Part shown: positions 13,423 through 14,954 of the stretch, piece after piece | Layout: every line of letters starts with the position of its first letter | Numbering within the stretch: position 1 is the first letter of the stretch | Origin: Acidobacteriota bacterium | GTDB lineage: Bacteria > Acidobacteriota > Terriglobia > Bryobacterales > Bryobacteraceae | Assembly (NCBI GenBank): GCA_016871135.1 | Contig: VFZQ01000040.1 | Span: 1 to 14,954 of the forward strand | Direction: 5' to 3' | Length of the DNA stretch: 14,954 nt | The notes under the pieces: generated by a model | The model's database searches: none | What the model saw: only the letters and a program-made list of their open reading frames with translations | Told to the model about the DNA's origin: nothing | Program-made: the position numbers and the translations under genes

Positions 13423-14954
13423 TAAACGCCATCACGTTGCCGCCCGCCGCGATCGCGACGTACTGCTTGCCCTTCGCCGTGTAGGTCATCGGCGACGCCT
13501 TCCACGCCTGGCCCGTCGGAAAGTGCCACAGCGTCTTGCCCGTGCGCGCATCGGCGGCCGCGAACGTGCCGCCAGACTCGCCGTAGAACAGCAGGCCGCC
13601 CGCTGTCGTCAACACGCCGGAGTAGTTCGATTCCGGCGCGCCCACCTGCGGTACTTCCCACTTGATCGCGCCGGTTTCGATGTCGAGCGCGCGCAGCACT
13701 TTTTGCGGCGGATTGGCCGGATCGTTATACGGCACAAACCAGTTGCCGGCCTGCCGGTACATGTTGCAATCTTCAACCGTCATCACATAGAAGAGCCTCG
13801 TCACTGGGTTGAACGCCGTCGAATACCAGTTCGTCGCGCCGCGCACCGCGGGACACACCATCGTGCCGCCAGGCGTCGGTTTGGCCTTTTCATTGACCAC
13901 GGGCCTGCCCTTCGCGTCGATCGACGTCGCCCAAGTCAACCGCTTCACGAACGGCGTGCCGAGCAGGAACTCGCCATTGGTGCGGTCGAGCACGTAGAAG
14001 AATCCATTGCGATTCGCCTGTAACAGGAGCTTGCGATCCTGCCCCTTCCATTTCGTATCGACAAGCACCAGCGGCTCGGTAGCGTCCCAATCCCACAGGT
14101 CGTGCGGCGTGAATTGGAAGTGCCATTTCAACTTGCCGGTCTTCGCATCGAGCGCCACGACACAATTCGTATAGAGGTTGTCGCCCTTGCGTTCGGTGCC
14201 ATCGGTGTCAGGGTACGGATTGCCCGTGGGCCAATAGATCGTGTCGCTCGCCGGGTCGTAGGAACCGGTTAACCACGTCGCGCCGCCGCCATGTTCGATT
14301 GCGCTTCCGCCCCATGTTTCCGACCCCGGCTCGCCGCGTTTCGGAATCGTCCGAAAGCGCCACACTTGCTCGCCTGTTGCGGCTTTGTAGGCTGCGATGA
14401 ATCCGATAAGCGGGCTGTCGCCGCCCGCGACGCCAGTGATGACCAAATCGCCGACGACCATCGGCGCCGCCGTCGATCCATGCGATCCCGGGCCGCCGTC
14501 CGGCAGAAAGACCTGCCACATCAACGCGCCCGTCACACGGTTCAGCGCGATGAGGTGCGCGTCGTCGGTGGCGAAGAAGATGCGGTCGCCGAGCATCGCC
14601 GCGCCGCGCTGGGCGCCTTTGGCGGCGTCGCCCGAAATCTTGCGTGAATCGCTGCGATTGCGCACGTAGCACCAAATCTCGCGGCCCGTCGTCGAGTCAA
14701 GCGCGCAGACCTGATTGGGCGCGGTGACGTACATCACGCCATCGGCGACCAGGGGCGTCGTCTGCAAACTCATGTGCGGCAGAGCATAGCTCCATGCCGG
14801 CTTCAACTTGGCCGCGTTGGCGGTGTTGATTTGCGCGAGCGGGCTGTGCCGGTTGGCGTTGGGCGCTCCGTGATAGCCGGGCCATTCGCCAAGCTTTGGC
14901 TTGTGAACCGCGTCTATCTGCGGTTGTGTGGGAGTCACCGCCGCCCCGGCCACC
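13409..14954 (-). CDS. PQQ-dependent alcohol dehydrogenase-type quinoprotein (partial, start outside window)
   Basis: At least 514 residues, entering from the right edge; the in-frame GTG at 14951-14953 is not taken as the start, because the signal peptide is missing. It is an eight-bladed beta-propeller of the methanol/ethanol dehydrogenase family, with repeated ALD..TG..W blades (CALDSTTGREIW, VALDAKTGKLKW, RALDIETGAIKW). Active-site landmarks: ETWGGSA, WPTGNPYPD (Asn ligand), and TPHDLWDWDATEP with the catalytic Asp followed at +2 by a second Asp. These periplasmic enzymes oxidise alcohols using PQQ and pass electrons to cytochrome c. Two deviations: no adjacent Cys-Cys pair where methanol dehydrogenases have one, and Asp in GGDSPLIG where Glu usually sits. 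It is convergent with the cyclophilin-type gene. Confidence 0.88.
   Translation of the reverse strand, partial: VAGAAVTPTQPQIDAVHKPKLGEWPGYHGAPNANRHSPLAQINTANAAKLKPAWSYALPHMSLQTTPLVADGVMYVTAPNQVCALDSTTGREIWCYVRNRSDSRKISGDAAKGAQRGAAMLGDRIFFATDDAHLIALNRVTGALMWQVFLPDGGPGSHGSTAAPMVVGDLVITGVAGGDSPLIGFIAAYKAATGEQVWRFRTIPKRGEPGSETWGGSAIEHGGGATWLTGSYDPASDTIYWPTGNPYPDTDGTERKGDNLYTNCVVALDAKTGKLKWHFQFTPHDLWDWDATEPLVLVDTKWKGQDRKLLLQANRNGFFYVLDRTNGEFLLGTPFVKRLTWATSIDAKGRPVVNEKAKPTPGGTMVCPAVRGATNWYSTAFNPVTRLFYVMTVEDCNMYRQAGNWFVPYNDPANPPQKVLRALDIETGAIKWEVPQVGAPESNYSGVLTTAGGLLFYGESGGTFAAADARTGKTLWHFPTGQAWKASPMTYTAKGKQYVAIAAGGNVMAFTIAP

Noticed and set aside
14951..14953. GTG as the true start of the PQQ dehydrogenase
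   Set aside because: It sits one base from the window edge, has no signal peptide after it and upstream sequence is missing; the gene most likely continues outside.
1..14954. CRISPR arrays, tRNA/rRNA genes, insertion sequences
   Set aside because: No regularly spaced repeats, no tRNA-like T-loop and acceptor pairing, and no transposase motif with terminal repeats were seen by eye.

Overview
The window looks like chromosomal DNA of an Acidobacteriota bacterium, most likely the Solibacter/Bryobacter side of the phylum. The main clue is the C-terminal half of the cyclophilin-type protein at 12058-13422. It has the Solibacter-type repeat domain (TIGR03437 style), with a 'SYASPGQVNVQIP' core and a 'PGEILLFYGIGFG ... 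GLVGLYQFNVVVP' ending, which is heavily expanded in that lineage. High GC, many secreted enzymes and a PQQ-dependent dehydrogenase fit this. The assignment is inference from gene content; no 16S or marker gene is present.

Layout. Bases 1-362 hold no convincing gene, only a 9-bp hairpin. sixA (minus, 363-845) is divergent from an O-antigen-ligase-type membrane protein (plus, 893-2110). That gene overlaps the end of acpS (minus, 2065-2442) by 46 bases. Divergent from acpS is a three-gene energy-coupling-factor metal transporter, cbiM(N)-cbiQ-cbiO (2473-4728). It is followed after 28 bases by a long CorA-like membrane protein (4757-6406) with a histidine-rich loop between its two membrane helices. 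This is a nickel/cobalt-type uptake system next to a second putative divalent-cation channel.

The CorA-like gene meets the next minus-strand gene with no gap: both stop codons lie in one TGATCA palindrome. The minus-strand run 10487->6407 is a tightly coupled trio: a secreted subclass-B3-type metallo-beta-lactamase, a GH10 endo-xylanase and an AsmA-like membrane-anchored protein, with a TAATG and an ATGA junction. Upstream of it is a Tat-exported glycosylasparaginase-type Ntn hydrolase (minus, 10535-11599). Two secreted plus-strand genes follow: a small FxLYD-like protein and the cyclophilin/Solibacter-domain fusion. The window ends inside a PQQ quinoprotein dehydrogenase (minus) whose active site carries the Asp-x-Asp spacing known from lanthanide-dependent enzymes.

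Several genes have no usable Shine-Dalgarno but carry a -10-like hexamer 6-12 bases before the start codon, suggesting leaderless or very short-leader mRNAs. I saw no rRNA, tRNA, CRISPR array, insertion sequence or riboswitch. Most of the window is ordinary chromosomal housekeeping and secreted-enzyme content. The most distinctive points are the metal-transport cluster, the B3-type lactamase operon, the PQQ active site and the promoter/start architecture.
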